Origin: Cyclobacteriaceae bacterium YHN15
GTDB taxonomy: Bacteria; Bacteroidota; Bacteroidia; Cytophagales; Cyclobacteriaceae
NCBI GenBank assembly: GCA_003797895.1
Contig: RKQB01000003.1
Coordinates: 496,001 to 560,000, forward strand
Length of the DNA stretch: 64,000 bases
Reading direction: 5' to 3'
The notes under the pieces were generated by a model. It saw nothing but the letters and a program-made list of their open reading frames with translations. It searched no databases and had not been told where the DNA came from. A program made the translations under genes and the position numbers. Of this stretch, positions 34,664-43,400 are shown one piece after another (position 1 is the first letter of the stretch; every line of letters begins with the position of its first letter).

Positions 34664-35077
34664 TCAGATCAAATTGATTTTAACTTCCACATTTCCTTTC
34701 AATGCCCTTGAATAAGGACAGCTTTCATGGGCCAAACCCAATAACTTTTTGGCTTCTGTCTCTTCTAATCCATTGATCTCCACATCCAGAGTAACTGCTA
34801 AATCCCAAGCGGTCGGGGTTCCCTGAATTAAGGCCACATGGGCGGTAACTTTGGAGGAAATGACCAATCCTTGGACTTTTGCAATATAATTGAGCGCGCT
34901 ATCAAAACAAGCTGAATAACCTGCCGCAAATAATTGTTCCGGATTGGTATAGGCTCCACCTGATCCTCCAAATACATTGGGTAAACGCACCTCTAAGTCC
35001 AGAACTCCATCTGAAGATTTGACCCTTCCATTTCTTCCACCCACAGCCGTGGCAGAAGTTTCAAATAATTTTTGCAT
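34664..35077 (-). CDS. ohr: Organic hydroperoxide resistance protein (Ohr, OsmC superfamily)
   Basis: 137 residues. The two redox cysteines are Cys57 in [12 protein letters not shown] and Cys120 in [10 protein letters not shown], the Ohr pattern. NPEQLFAAG is the family signature. Ohr is a thiol peroxidase for organic and fatty-acid hydroperoxides that uses lipoylated proteins as reductant. It is the first gene of the ohr-gpx-ohrR operon and sits 14 bases downstream of the TTATATCG palindrome. Confidence 0.95.
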   Translation of the reverse strand: MQKLFETSATAVGGRNGRVKSSDGVLDLEVRLPNVFGGSGGAYTNPEQLFAAGYSACFDSALNYIAKVQGLVISSKVTAHVALIQGTPTAWDLAVTLDVEINGLEETEAKKLLGLAHESCPYSRALKGNVEVKINLI

Positions 35078-35090
35078 ATGTATTTTATTT

Positions 35091-35110
35091 TATATCGTAA
35101 GCGATATAAT
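35091..35110 (-). promoter_or_regulatory. Palindromic operator candidate for OhrR
   Basis: Perfect inverted repeat TTATATCG-TAAG-CGATATAA (8-base arms, 4-base spacer) directly upstream of the ohr start. Its place and symmetry suit a MarR-type dimer, and an ohrR gene ends the operon. The sequence itself is not a known consensus for this phylum. Confidence 0.6.
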
Positions 35111-35184
35111 AACAGGATTTGGTTTAAAATGTTTAGCTACCCTTGTCCTAATGAAGCGCTAGCTGAATTGGTCACTTAAAAAAA

Positions 35185-36237
35185 TCAATGCCCCCAATCA
35201 TTAGAGTCCATATCTTCCAAGCAGGCTTTTAATAACAAAATACAATTCCTAATATCTTCCTTATTTGCCATTTCAATTACCTGATGAAGATGACGGGTCG
35301 GTATAGAGATCGCCCCTGCAATGGCACCTTGCTTTCCCATCCGCTGTACTCCTGCTGTATCGGTTCCCCCTGCTGTGAGTATCTCGGGCTGCCATTTGAT
35401 TTGATGCTTTTCGGCCGTTTTTTTCATATAAGCCACCATCCTGTAATCGCATATTGTGGAGGCATCCATGATTTTTATGGCAGCCCCATTTCCCAATTCG
35501 GTGATTTTTTCATGCGGCTTGGCGCCTGGCACATCATAGGCAACAGTGGTGTCCAGAGCTATCCCAAATTCAGGATTGATACCGTGCGCTGCCACATTCG
35601 CTCCTCTTAACCCCACTTCTTCCTGAACTGTAAAAGTGGCGTAAACATCATAGGCCGGGTCATTCAATAACTTTAGCATTTCAATCAAAATGAATACAGA
35701 AACCCTGTTATCAATAGATTTGCAGTTAACACAATGGCCCATTTCTATCAATTCCCTATCTCTGGTGATGGGGTCCCCTATTGAAATCAGTTTTTCCACT
35801 TCCTCTTTAGGCATGCCAAGATCAATGAAAAAATCTGTAGTCTGAGGAAGTTTATTTTTTTCATCCGCAGTCATCACGTGTATGGGCTTACTTCCCATCA
35901 CACCTACTACATCTTTTTTGCCATGAATAATCACTCTTTGAGCAGTGAGGGTTTTAGGGTCAAATCCTCCCAAAGTATGGAAGCGAACAAACCCTTTATC
36001 ATCTATATGGGTTACGATAAAACCTATTTCATCCATATGGGAGGCAACCATTACTTTCTTTGCTCCTGGATTTTTCTTTGATTTTTTGACTCCGATTACA
36101 TTACCCAGATTATCCGTTTTTATCTCATCGACCAAAGGAGTTACCAAGTGTATTATTAAATCTCGGATACGCTTTTCGTAACCTGGCGCTCCCGACATTT
36201 CACAGATCTGTTTTAGTAAGGGGACGTTTATTTCCAT
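35185..36237 (-). CDS. M42 family aminopeptidase
   Basis: 350 residues. Di-metal ligands of the family are visible: VASHMDEIGFIV (His-x-Asp, near 66), VNCKSIDNRVSV with the bridging Asp (near 175), TVQEEVGLRGA (general-base Glu-Glu, near 207), ALDTTVAYD and the C-terminal HLHQVIE. M42 (TET/FrvX) enzymes form tetrahedral dodecamers that trim short peptides from proteasome-like proteolysis; older annotations call them endoglucanases. It lies 22 bases upstream of nothing coding on its strand, with the PurF-like gene before it (22-base gap), so the two are probably co-transcribed. Confidence 0.93.
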   Translation of the reverse strand: MEINVPLLKQICEMSGAPGYEKRIRDLIIHLVTPLVDEIKTDNLGNVIGVKKSKKNPGAKKVMVASHMDEIGFIVTHIDDKGFVRFHTLGGFDPKTLTAQRVIIHGKKDVVGVMGSKPIHVMTADEKNKLPQTTDFFIDLGMPKEEVEKLISIGDPITRDRELIEMGHCVNCKSIDNRVSVFILIEMLKLLNDPAYDVYATFTVQEEVGLRGANVAAHGINPEFGIALDTTVAYDVPGAKPHEKITELGNGAAIKIMDASTICDYRMVAYMKKTAEKHQIKWQPEILTAGGTDTAGVQRMGKQGAIAGAISIPTRHLHQVIEMANKEDIRNCILLLKACLEDMDSNDWGH

Positions 36238-36259
36238 AAATTAGGGTCGATTTTAACTT

Positions 36260-38143
36260 TCAATAGGCTCTGACTACTTTCCCTTCCATATAATTGGCAA
36301 AAGCTCTATTAACAACCCTCATCCCTCCTGAGGTTGGAAAATTACCTGTAAAATACCAATCTCCAGAATGGTCAGGAATACACTTATGTAGATTTTCAAC
36401 AGTTTGATAAACAACCTTAACCTCTGCATTGATTTCAGGCGTGGTAATGATTTCAGCAATTTTATCCGATATTTCCTGATCAGTAAATGGTTCGTATAAT
36501 TCCTTTACATAGTTTTGAGTCAAAATCTGTTTGGTGGTGCATTTTTCATAGACATCATCCATAAGATAAGACATTCCCTTTTCTTTGAGTAATTCCACTG
36601 TGGCCCTAAAGGCGATAAATTCCTTCATTTTGGACATGTCAATCCCATAACAATCAGGAAATCTAATTTGGGGCGCAGAAGAAACAATCACAATTCTCTT
36701 GGGCTTAAGTTTATCCAAAGTGGTCAAAATACTTTTCTCAAGTGTGGTTCCCCTTACAATGCTGTCATCTATCACCAATAAAGTGTCAATGCCTGGCCTG
36801 ACAACTTCATATGTCGTGTCATAAACATTGGCAACCATGGCATCTCTATCAGAGTCATTGGTAATAAAAGTCCTCAATTTGACATCTTTGCTCACCAATT
36901 TTTCCACTCTTGGCCTAAAGCTCAATAAAGATTCCAAATCCTCCAGATGGGGTTTTCCTTCCAATAATACTTCTTTCCTTTTAGCAAAGAGATAATCTTC
37001 CAGTCCCTCAATTAATCCCAAAAAAGCAGTCTCTGCTGTATTAGGTATATAGGAAAACACAGTATTTTTCAGGTCAAAGTCAATGGCCTGTAAAATCTGA
37101 GGAATAAGGGCTTTTCCCAAGAGTTTTCTCTCTCTATAAATATCTGGATCAGTTCCTCTCGAAAAATAAATTCTTTCAAAACTACAGGATTTTTTTTCCC
37201 TTGCCGGAATTATCTCATGTTCTGCAAATGAAGCGTCTTTATTGATTATCAAAGCATGTCCTGGCTGTATTTCCTTGATCTGATTGTAATCTATATTGAA
37301 TGCCGATTTTATAGCCGGCTTTTCTGAAGCAACCACCACTATTTCTTCATCTGCATAATAATAGGCCGGCCTGATTCCTGAAGGATCTCTGACAACAAAA
37401 CTGGAACCATTACCAATCAAACCCGCCATCGCATACCCTCCATCAAAATCCCTGCAGGATCTTCTCAGTATCCTGGCCACATCCAGCTCATTTTCTATTA
37501 CAGCTGTTATCTGTTCGTTAGAATATTGATGCTTGTACTTATCAAAAATTCTTTGATTTTCCTCATCCAGAAAATGCCCGATTTTTTCCATTACTGTCAC
37601 AGTATCCGTCTTCTCCTTAGGATGCTGGCCTAATTCCACCAATTTTGCGAATAATTCCTCCACATTGGTCATGTTGAAGTTCCCTGCCATTACCAGATTG
37701 CGGCTTCTCCAGTTGTTTTGCTTAAGAAAAGGATGACAGGTTTCTATACTGTTTTCGCCATGGGTGCCATATCTTAGGTGTCCCAACCAAACTTCTCCCG
37801 AAAAGGCAATGTTATCTTTCAACCATTTTGCATTGAAAATGGCTTTTTCTCCGCCCTGCTTTTTCGCTTTTTTGTATTTCTTTTGAATTTTGTCAAAAAT
37901 ATAATTGACAGCTTGCGGCTCAATGGAACGGTAACGGCTGATGTACCTTGTGCCTGGCTTTGTATCAATTTTAATATTTGCAACACCTGCCCCATCCTGA
38001 CCCCTGTTTATTTGCTTCTGCATCAGTATATACAGCCTATTGAGAATATATAGAGAAGATCCATATTTATCGATGTAATACTGAGGGTCTTTCCTCAGCC
38101 GGATCATTGCAATACCACATTCATGTTTGATCTGGTCACTCAT
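36260..38143 (-). CDS. PurF-like amidophosphoribosyltransferase, long form
   Basis: 627 residues, against about 500 for classical PurF. Cys9 after a short leader MSDQIKHE is the Ntn glutaminase nucleophile; RGQDGAGVAN and GHLRYGTHG are class II amidotransferase signatures. The C-terminal phosphoribosyltransferase domain has the PRPP loop LLVIDDSIVRGTTLEKS. Extra segments (for example near 85-110 and 395-420) make up the length. Canonical PurF makes phosphoribosylamine for purine synthesis; this long paralogue type is common in Bacteroidota and may have the same or a shifted role. A TAACTTTG box sits upstream. Confidence 0.82.
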   Translation of the reverse strand: MSDQIKHECGIAMIRLRKDPQYYIDKYGSSLYILNRLYILMQKQINRGQDGAGVANIKIDTKPGTRYISRYRSIEPQAVNYIFDKIQKKYKKAKKQGGEKAIFNAKWLKDNIAFSGEVWLGHLRYGTHGENSIETCHPFLKQNNWRSRNLVMAGNFNMTNVEELFAKLVELGQHPKEKTDTVTVMEKIGHFLDEENQRIFDKYKHQYSNEQITAVIENELDVARILRRSCRDFDGGYAMAGLIGNGSSFVVRDPSGIRPAYYYADEEIVVVASEKPAIKSAFNIDYNQIKEIQPGHALIINKDASFAEHEIIPAREKKSCSFERIYFSRGTDPDIYRERKLLGKALIPQILQAIDFDLKNTVFSYIPNTAETAFLGLIEGLEDYLFAKRKEVLLEGKPHLEDLESLLSFRPRVEKLVSKDVKLRTFITNDSDRDAMVANVYDTTYEVVRPGIDTLLVIDDSIVRGTTLEKSILTTLDKLKPKRIVIVSSAPQIRFPDCYGIDMSKMKEFIAFRATVELLKEKGMSYLMDDVYEKCTTKQILTQNYVKELYEPFTDQEISDKIAEIITTPEINAEVKVVYQTVENLHKCIPDHSGDWYFTGNFPTSGGMRVVNRAFANYMEGKVVRAY

Positions 38144-38172
38144 TGGTTTTGGGGTGAAATATTCTGACCGTA

Positions 38173-38180
38173 CAAAGTTA
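38173..38180 (-). promoter_or_regulatory. Candidate -7 element (TAACTTTG) of the PurF-like gene
   Basis: On the minus strand the box TAACTTTG fits TAnnTTTG and lies 30 bases before the ATG at 38143. No clear -33 TTG. The 216-base spacer to the HNH gene otherwise shows nothing definite. Confidence 0.35.
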
Positions 38181-38359
38181 GTTCTTTTTTAGAAGTTTAT
38201 AGATGGAAATACTATTTGGATTACCTAATAATTAGAAAAATAAATTGAATGCCCTATTATTCCTGAAATTAACCTATCCTACAGTTTAATAACAAAAAAT
38301 TAAAATTCAACAGTTATCAACAAAACACCTTTGCCTTAATCGGCTTTGAGGTGGTTTTT

Positions 38360-38866
38360 TCATACAGTTCTTACCTCTACGAATGGCATCCATTCCTCAG
38401 CATGCCTTTCGGCATATTCTGCAATAAAAAATCCCAAGGAAGGCTTGAAAGGATGGGATTTCAACTGCATACCGGCTTGTTCTGGGTTTTTATCTCCTTT
38501 GTAAACGTTGCACCTGTGACAGGCAGTAACCAAATTGGTCCAATTACTTTTGCCCCCTTTGGATTTCGGAATTACGTGATCTATGGTCAGTTGCTTTTTG
38601 GAACCGCAATACTTACATTCATGGCCATCTCTTTTAAAAATATTGGCCCTGTTGAGGAGCACTCCTTTGTAGGGAATATGTTTGTAATGATTCAAACGGA
38701 CAACAGCTGGATACCTGAATTCCCTGGAAACAGTACGGATGACCAAGGATTCGTAATAGGTTAGACAACTCACTTTCTCCAATATAGATAAAACAATTGC
38801 CTTTTGAACCGTCACGACAGCAACCGGTGAATGGTCAAGATTCAAGACAAGAACACGTTTCTCCAT
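38360..38866 (-). CDS. HNH endonuclease family protein
   Basis: 168 residues. The N-terminal 60 residues (VLVLNLDHSPVAVVTVQKAI) are typical of the bacterial HNH proteins of this length. The zinc and metal site is FKRDGHECKYCG (CxxC), TIDHVIPKSKGG (His of the motif) and NLVTACHRCNVYKGD (second CxxC and Asn). A nicking or repair nuclease role is common for the family; no restriction system or intron is near, and the position among housekeeping genes argues for a chromosomal function. Confidence 0.88.
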   Translation of the reverse strand: MEKRVLVLNLDHSPVAVVTVQKAIVLSILEKVSCLTYYESLVIRTVSREFRYPAVVRLNHYKHIPYKGVLLNRANIFKRDGHECKYCGSKKQLTIDHVIPKSKGGKSNWTNLVTACHRCNVYKGDKNPEQAGMQLKSHPFKPSLGFFIAEYAERHAEEWMPFVEVRTV

Positions 38867-38922
38867 AATCCACTAATATAAAATCTTTGTATGGAAAAAC
38901 CTGTTGTTCAGTGGTATTGTTT

Positions 38923-39393
38923 TTAGAACTTAAGCCTATCAAGTTCTCTTTTTACATCCTTATCTTTAATATCCTGTCGCTTGTCATGTAACTTCTTGCC
39001 CCTTGCAAGGGCGATTTCCATTTTTGCAAGACCTTTATCATTGATAAAGATTCTAACAGGAATAATAGAAAGCCCTTTTTCTTCAAATTTGGATTCAAGC
39101 TTGTCCAATTCCTTTTTGTTCAGCAATAATTTCCGCTCACGTACCGCATCGTGATTATAACTCGAGGCCATGGAATAGGGTGCGATATGCATTTGTTTTA
39201 TAAACAACTCCCCTCTTTTAAAATAACAATAGGCTTCATTCAGAGAAACTTTACCTTCCCGAATGGATTTGATCTCCGTTCCGCTTAGCATCAAACCCGC
39301 AGTAAAGGTGTCCAGAAATTCAAATTCAAAACCTGCCTTCTTATTCCGGATATTAATGATCTTTTCAAATTTATTTTTTTTCTCTTTTGACAT
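38923..39393 (-). CDS. smpB: SsrA-binding protein SmpB
   Basis: 156 residues. Signature segments are NIRNKKAGFEFEFLDTFTAG, LSGTEIKSIREGKVSLNEAY and the basic C-terminus GKKLHDKRQDIKDKDVKREL, which enters the ribosomal decoding site. SmpB carries tmRNA to stalled ribosomes for trans-translation. The ssrA gene was not seen nearby. Located between the HNH gene and tsaD on the same strand. Confidence 0.96.
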   Translation of the reverse strand: MSKEKKNKFEKIINIRNKKAGFEFEFLDTFTAGLMLSGTEIKSIREGKVSLNEAYCYFKRGELFIKQMHIAPYSMASSYNHDAVRERKLLLNKKELDKLESKFEEKGLSIIPVRIFINDKGLAKMEIALARGKKLHDKRQDIKDKDVKRELDRLKF

Positions 39394-39457
39394 ACGATGA
39401 AAGATATTGTATTAAAATTTTGAAAACCGGGTAAGCCATAAATCAAAAACTAGATTT

Positions 39458-40462
39458 TTAGAATTTAAGTCTGGCATCAGGCACAACATCCAATCCACAA
39501 AATTCGCTTTTTAAATATTTAAAGTGGGCTGCCATTGCAATCATTGCGGCGTTATCCGTGCAGTATTCAATCTTGGGAACATATATATTCCATCCAAATT
39601 TTTCGGCCAAAATCTTTAGTTCACTCCGCAGACCAGAATTGGCAGAAACTCCCCCTGCTATAGCAATTTCTTTGATATTATATTCTTTTGCAGCCTTCTT
39701 GAGTTTTTGCATCAGCATGTTGATCAAGGTAAATTGAACTGAAGCACAAATATCGGTCAAATTCTGCTCAATAAAATCCGGATTTAATTTTATGTTGTCC
39801 CTCAGGAAATAAAGAACAGCAGTCTTTATTCCTGAAAAGGAAAAATTCAATCCTGCCATATCAGAAATAGGAAAAGCAAAAGCTCTTGGGTTTCCTTGCT
39901 TTGCGTATTTATCTATGAGTGGGCCTCCGGGATAAGGTAAACCCAACAATTTGGCGGTTTTATCGAAGGCCTCTCCTACTGCATCATCCGAAGTTTCCCC
40001 GATAATTTCCATCTGCAGAAAATCTTTCACCAAAACCAATTGGGTATGACCACCGCTGACGGTTAGGCAAATGAATGGAAAAACAGGTTTAGGATCCTCA
40101 ATAAAATGGGCCAAAATATGAGCCTGCATATGATTGACTTCTATGATGGGTATTCCCAAGGCATATGCAAAAGATTTTGCAAAGGAAACTCCGACAATTA
40201 AGGATCCCATTAACCCTGGGCCCTTCGTAAAAGCAATAGCGGATAATTCTGACTTTGGTATACCTGAAGACTGTATAGCCTCATGTACTACAGGAATCAG
40301 GTGTTGCTGATGAGCACGTGAAGCTAATTCAGGAACAACTCCCCCATATTTTTCGTGTACTGATTGTGTGGCGACTATATTATTGAGTATTTTGCCATCA
40401 GAAATTATAGATGCAGACGTTTCATCACAAGATGACTCTATAGCCAGAATATTGATCTTCAT
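39458..40462 (-). CDS. tsaD: tRNA N6-adenosine threonylcarbamoyltransferase
   Basis: 334 residues, ASKHA ATPase fold. The iron/metal site is HMQAH (His111 and His115); the N-terminus ILAIESSCDETSASI and the YGGVVPELASRAHQQ signature are diagnostic. TsaD works with TsaB and TsaE to add threonylcarbamoyl to A37 of tRNAs reading ANN codons. It is divergent from the TamB-like gene with only 33 bases between starts, so their promoters must overlap. Confidence 0.97.
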   Translation of the reverse strand: MKINILAIESSCDETSASIISDGKILNNIVATQSVHEKYGGVVPELASRAHQQHLIPVVHEAIQSSGIPKSELSAIAFTKGPGLMGSLIVGVSFAKSFAYALGIPIIEVNHMQAHILAHFIEDPKPVFPFICLTVSGGHTQLVLVKDFLQMEIIGETSDDAVGEAFDKTAKLLGLPYPGGPLIDKYAKQGNPRAFAFPISDMAGLNFSFSGIKTAVLYFLRDNIKLNPDFIEQNLTDICASVQFTLINMLMQKLKKAAKEYNIKEIAIAGGVSANSGLRSELKILAEKFGWNIYVPKIEYCTDNAAMIAMAAHFKYLKSEFCGLDVVPDARLKF

Positions 40463-40495
40463 TTCTGTTATTCCTTGAAAAAGAACCCCAAAGTT

Positions 40496-43400
40496 ATGGA
40501 AAAATTGTTGAAAGCCTTAAAGGTGTTCTTCAGCCTATTCCTTTTCCTCGTTTTTGGGATATTTTTGATTGCTGTATTGCTTCAAATTCCAGGTGTTCAG
40601 ACTTATTTTACGAAGGGGCTAACAACATATATTTCCAATAATACAGGTTTTGACACCAGCATTTCCAAAGTCAGGATACGTTGGTGGGATGCTATCAGTC
40701 TTAATGATGTAATTATCTTTGACGCTCATGATAGTTTAATGATCGATTTGGAAGAAGTCTACATTGATTTCTCCTTACAGGGATTGTTTGATAAGACTAA
40801 TCCCGGGTTTGACCAAATTAAAATGGAAAAGGGAAACGTAAGATTGATTTTCCATAAGGATGAAAGCAATTTAAACATGGTTGATTTCTTTTCCAAAATC
40901 AACGAACTGATACCGGGAACAAGAAACCCAAACAAACCCAGTGTAAAATTCAGTATCAACAACATTTATTTCAAGGAAACCTCATTAGACATTTTGAATT
41001 ACCAAGCTGATCCGGTCAACTCAGGCTTTGATTACAATAATCTGAGGTTTAGAAACCTTATTGCAGATGTGGATGCTTTCTATTCCAAAGGCCCGGAAAT
41101 AGGGATGAAGGTCAATTACCTCAGGGGCTTAGAATCTACTTCAGGTATGGTCTTTCAACAATTAAAAACAGACTTTACTTTTTCACCAACTTTCATGGAA
41201 TTTGATGATCTTTTCCTCCGATCTAATAAAACAGAGATAAAAGATTACCTGCGTTTTGATTTCGACTCTACTCAATCTTTGTCCAACTTCAACGATGAAG
41301 TCAGGATTTTGGCCAGGCTGGATGAATCAGCCTTGGACATTCAGGACTTAAGATATTTTTCTGATCAACTACCCAATATTGAAGACATAATATTTCTGAG
41401 CGGTGAAGTGAAAGGAAAAGTATCGGATTTTTCCTCTGAACAATTGTTGATCAGGTTTGGTCAAAGAAGTGCGCTGTTCGGGAAATTTCAAATAGATGGG
41501 CTTCCCAATTTGGACGAAACTTTCTTTCAAATGACTTTGATGAACTCGGTTTTGAACAGCACTGACCTTTCTCCTTATATATCTGACCAGGCCAGAAGGG
41601 AAATCAATAAATTCAAGGATATTCGATTTGATACTGATTTCTCAGGTTACCTTCATTTTTTTACGGCAAATGGAAATTTCAGAACAGGAATTGGGGATAT
41701 TATAGGAAGGTTGAATTATAAATTTGAACAAGGGGAACCTACTTTCTCTGGAAATGTTGAACTTTCAAATGTAGATATCGGGGTTCTGCTTGAAGACCAG
41801 CAAAGGTTCCAAAAAGTGACCATGACCGGAAACATCAAAGGAAATGGACTGACCATTCAATCAGCTCTACTCGAAATTGACGCCGATATTCAAAGTGCAG
41901 GTGTTAATGGCTATAACTACACAAACATTCAAACCGATGCCACTTATGGTAAGGATTTATTCAGGGGAAAAATAACCGTTAATGACCCAAATCTCAAAGG
42001 AGAGGCCATAGGGGTTTTAGATGTCCGCGATGGAAAAGATTCAATTCGGCTAAATGTTAAAATTGACACGGCCTATCTCAAAGATATAGGCCTAATGGAA
42101 AAGGAAACTTTTGTCAGTGGGAAAATTGACATGGATACCAAGGGGGTTACACTTGATGATATTGAAGGAATAGCCAGGTTCAGTGAGGTAAATTTGAGTT
42201 ATGAAGGAAGAAACTTGTATATAGATAATTTCTTTTTCCAGTCCCTCTTTACTGATGATTTCAGATTAATCTCTTTAAATTCAGATCTATTGGTTGCTGG
42301 AATTTCGGGGAAGTTTAAAGTAAAGCAATTATTGGATGATGTGGAAAGCCTGAGTAAGGAATACCTTGCGATATTGACGAATTCGGAAAAACCCAAATCC
42401 CAATTTATTAAAACGAAACCTGACCCCTATAATATTGATATCAATCTTAATTTTATTGACATCAATCCTATCATCAACCTTTTTGAACCCAGAGCTTCAA
42501 TTTCAAAAAACACCTTAATAGAAGGGGCATTTTACCAAACACCTGACAATACCATATTGAATTTTTTCTCAAGTATTGATTCCATTTATTACAACGGCAA
42601 TTTCCTTTTCAACACGAACCTTGATTTCAATACTTCAAAACTTACCGCCAATGATGATGTTTTGGCCTCATTTTATGTTTTTTCAAAGAAACAGGTTTTG
42701 AACTCCGGATTAACCTTCAATAACTTGGCCATAGAAGCTATCTGGGACGAATCCAATATTGATTTCACGTATCAGCAAGACCAACTTGAAACAGGAAGTT
42801 ATGTAAGAGTAAAAAATGAAATCACTATTTACCCTGACCATACAACCATTGTTTTTGAACCTTCAGAATTGAAAATATTAGAAAAAACCTGGCGATTTGA
42901 TCCTGAAAATCAGATTTATATTGAAAATAAAAGTTTTCTTTTTGACAATATTAAACTTTTTAATGAAGATCAGTTCATAGCTTTATCCGGTACTATCTCA
43001 CCCAATCCTGAAGACGTATTGAGCCTTCAGATCCATGAGGTCAATCTCGATTTTTTCAATACCTTAAGCACAAAAGAATTTCAGGGATTTGCAAACGGTC
43101 AATTTGGATTGAGCAATTTCTATCAATCCCTTGGAGTCAATGGGCAGCTCAACATCGATGATATGTATATCAATAACTTTCTGATTGGAAATATTGAGGC
43201 CGCAACCTATTTTTCAGACAGGCACATCAATCTGGAAATGAACAATATCCGTGAGGGTAGAAATGTGATTTCATTAGGGGGATATTTAGGCAGCGATGAT
43301 GAGGAACTGGCATTGAAGGCCAAACTAAATGAAGCGGATCTGTCTATTTTGGAACCCTTCTTGTCCGATTACCTCACCAGGATGGGGGGAACAGTATCAG

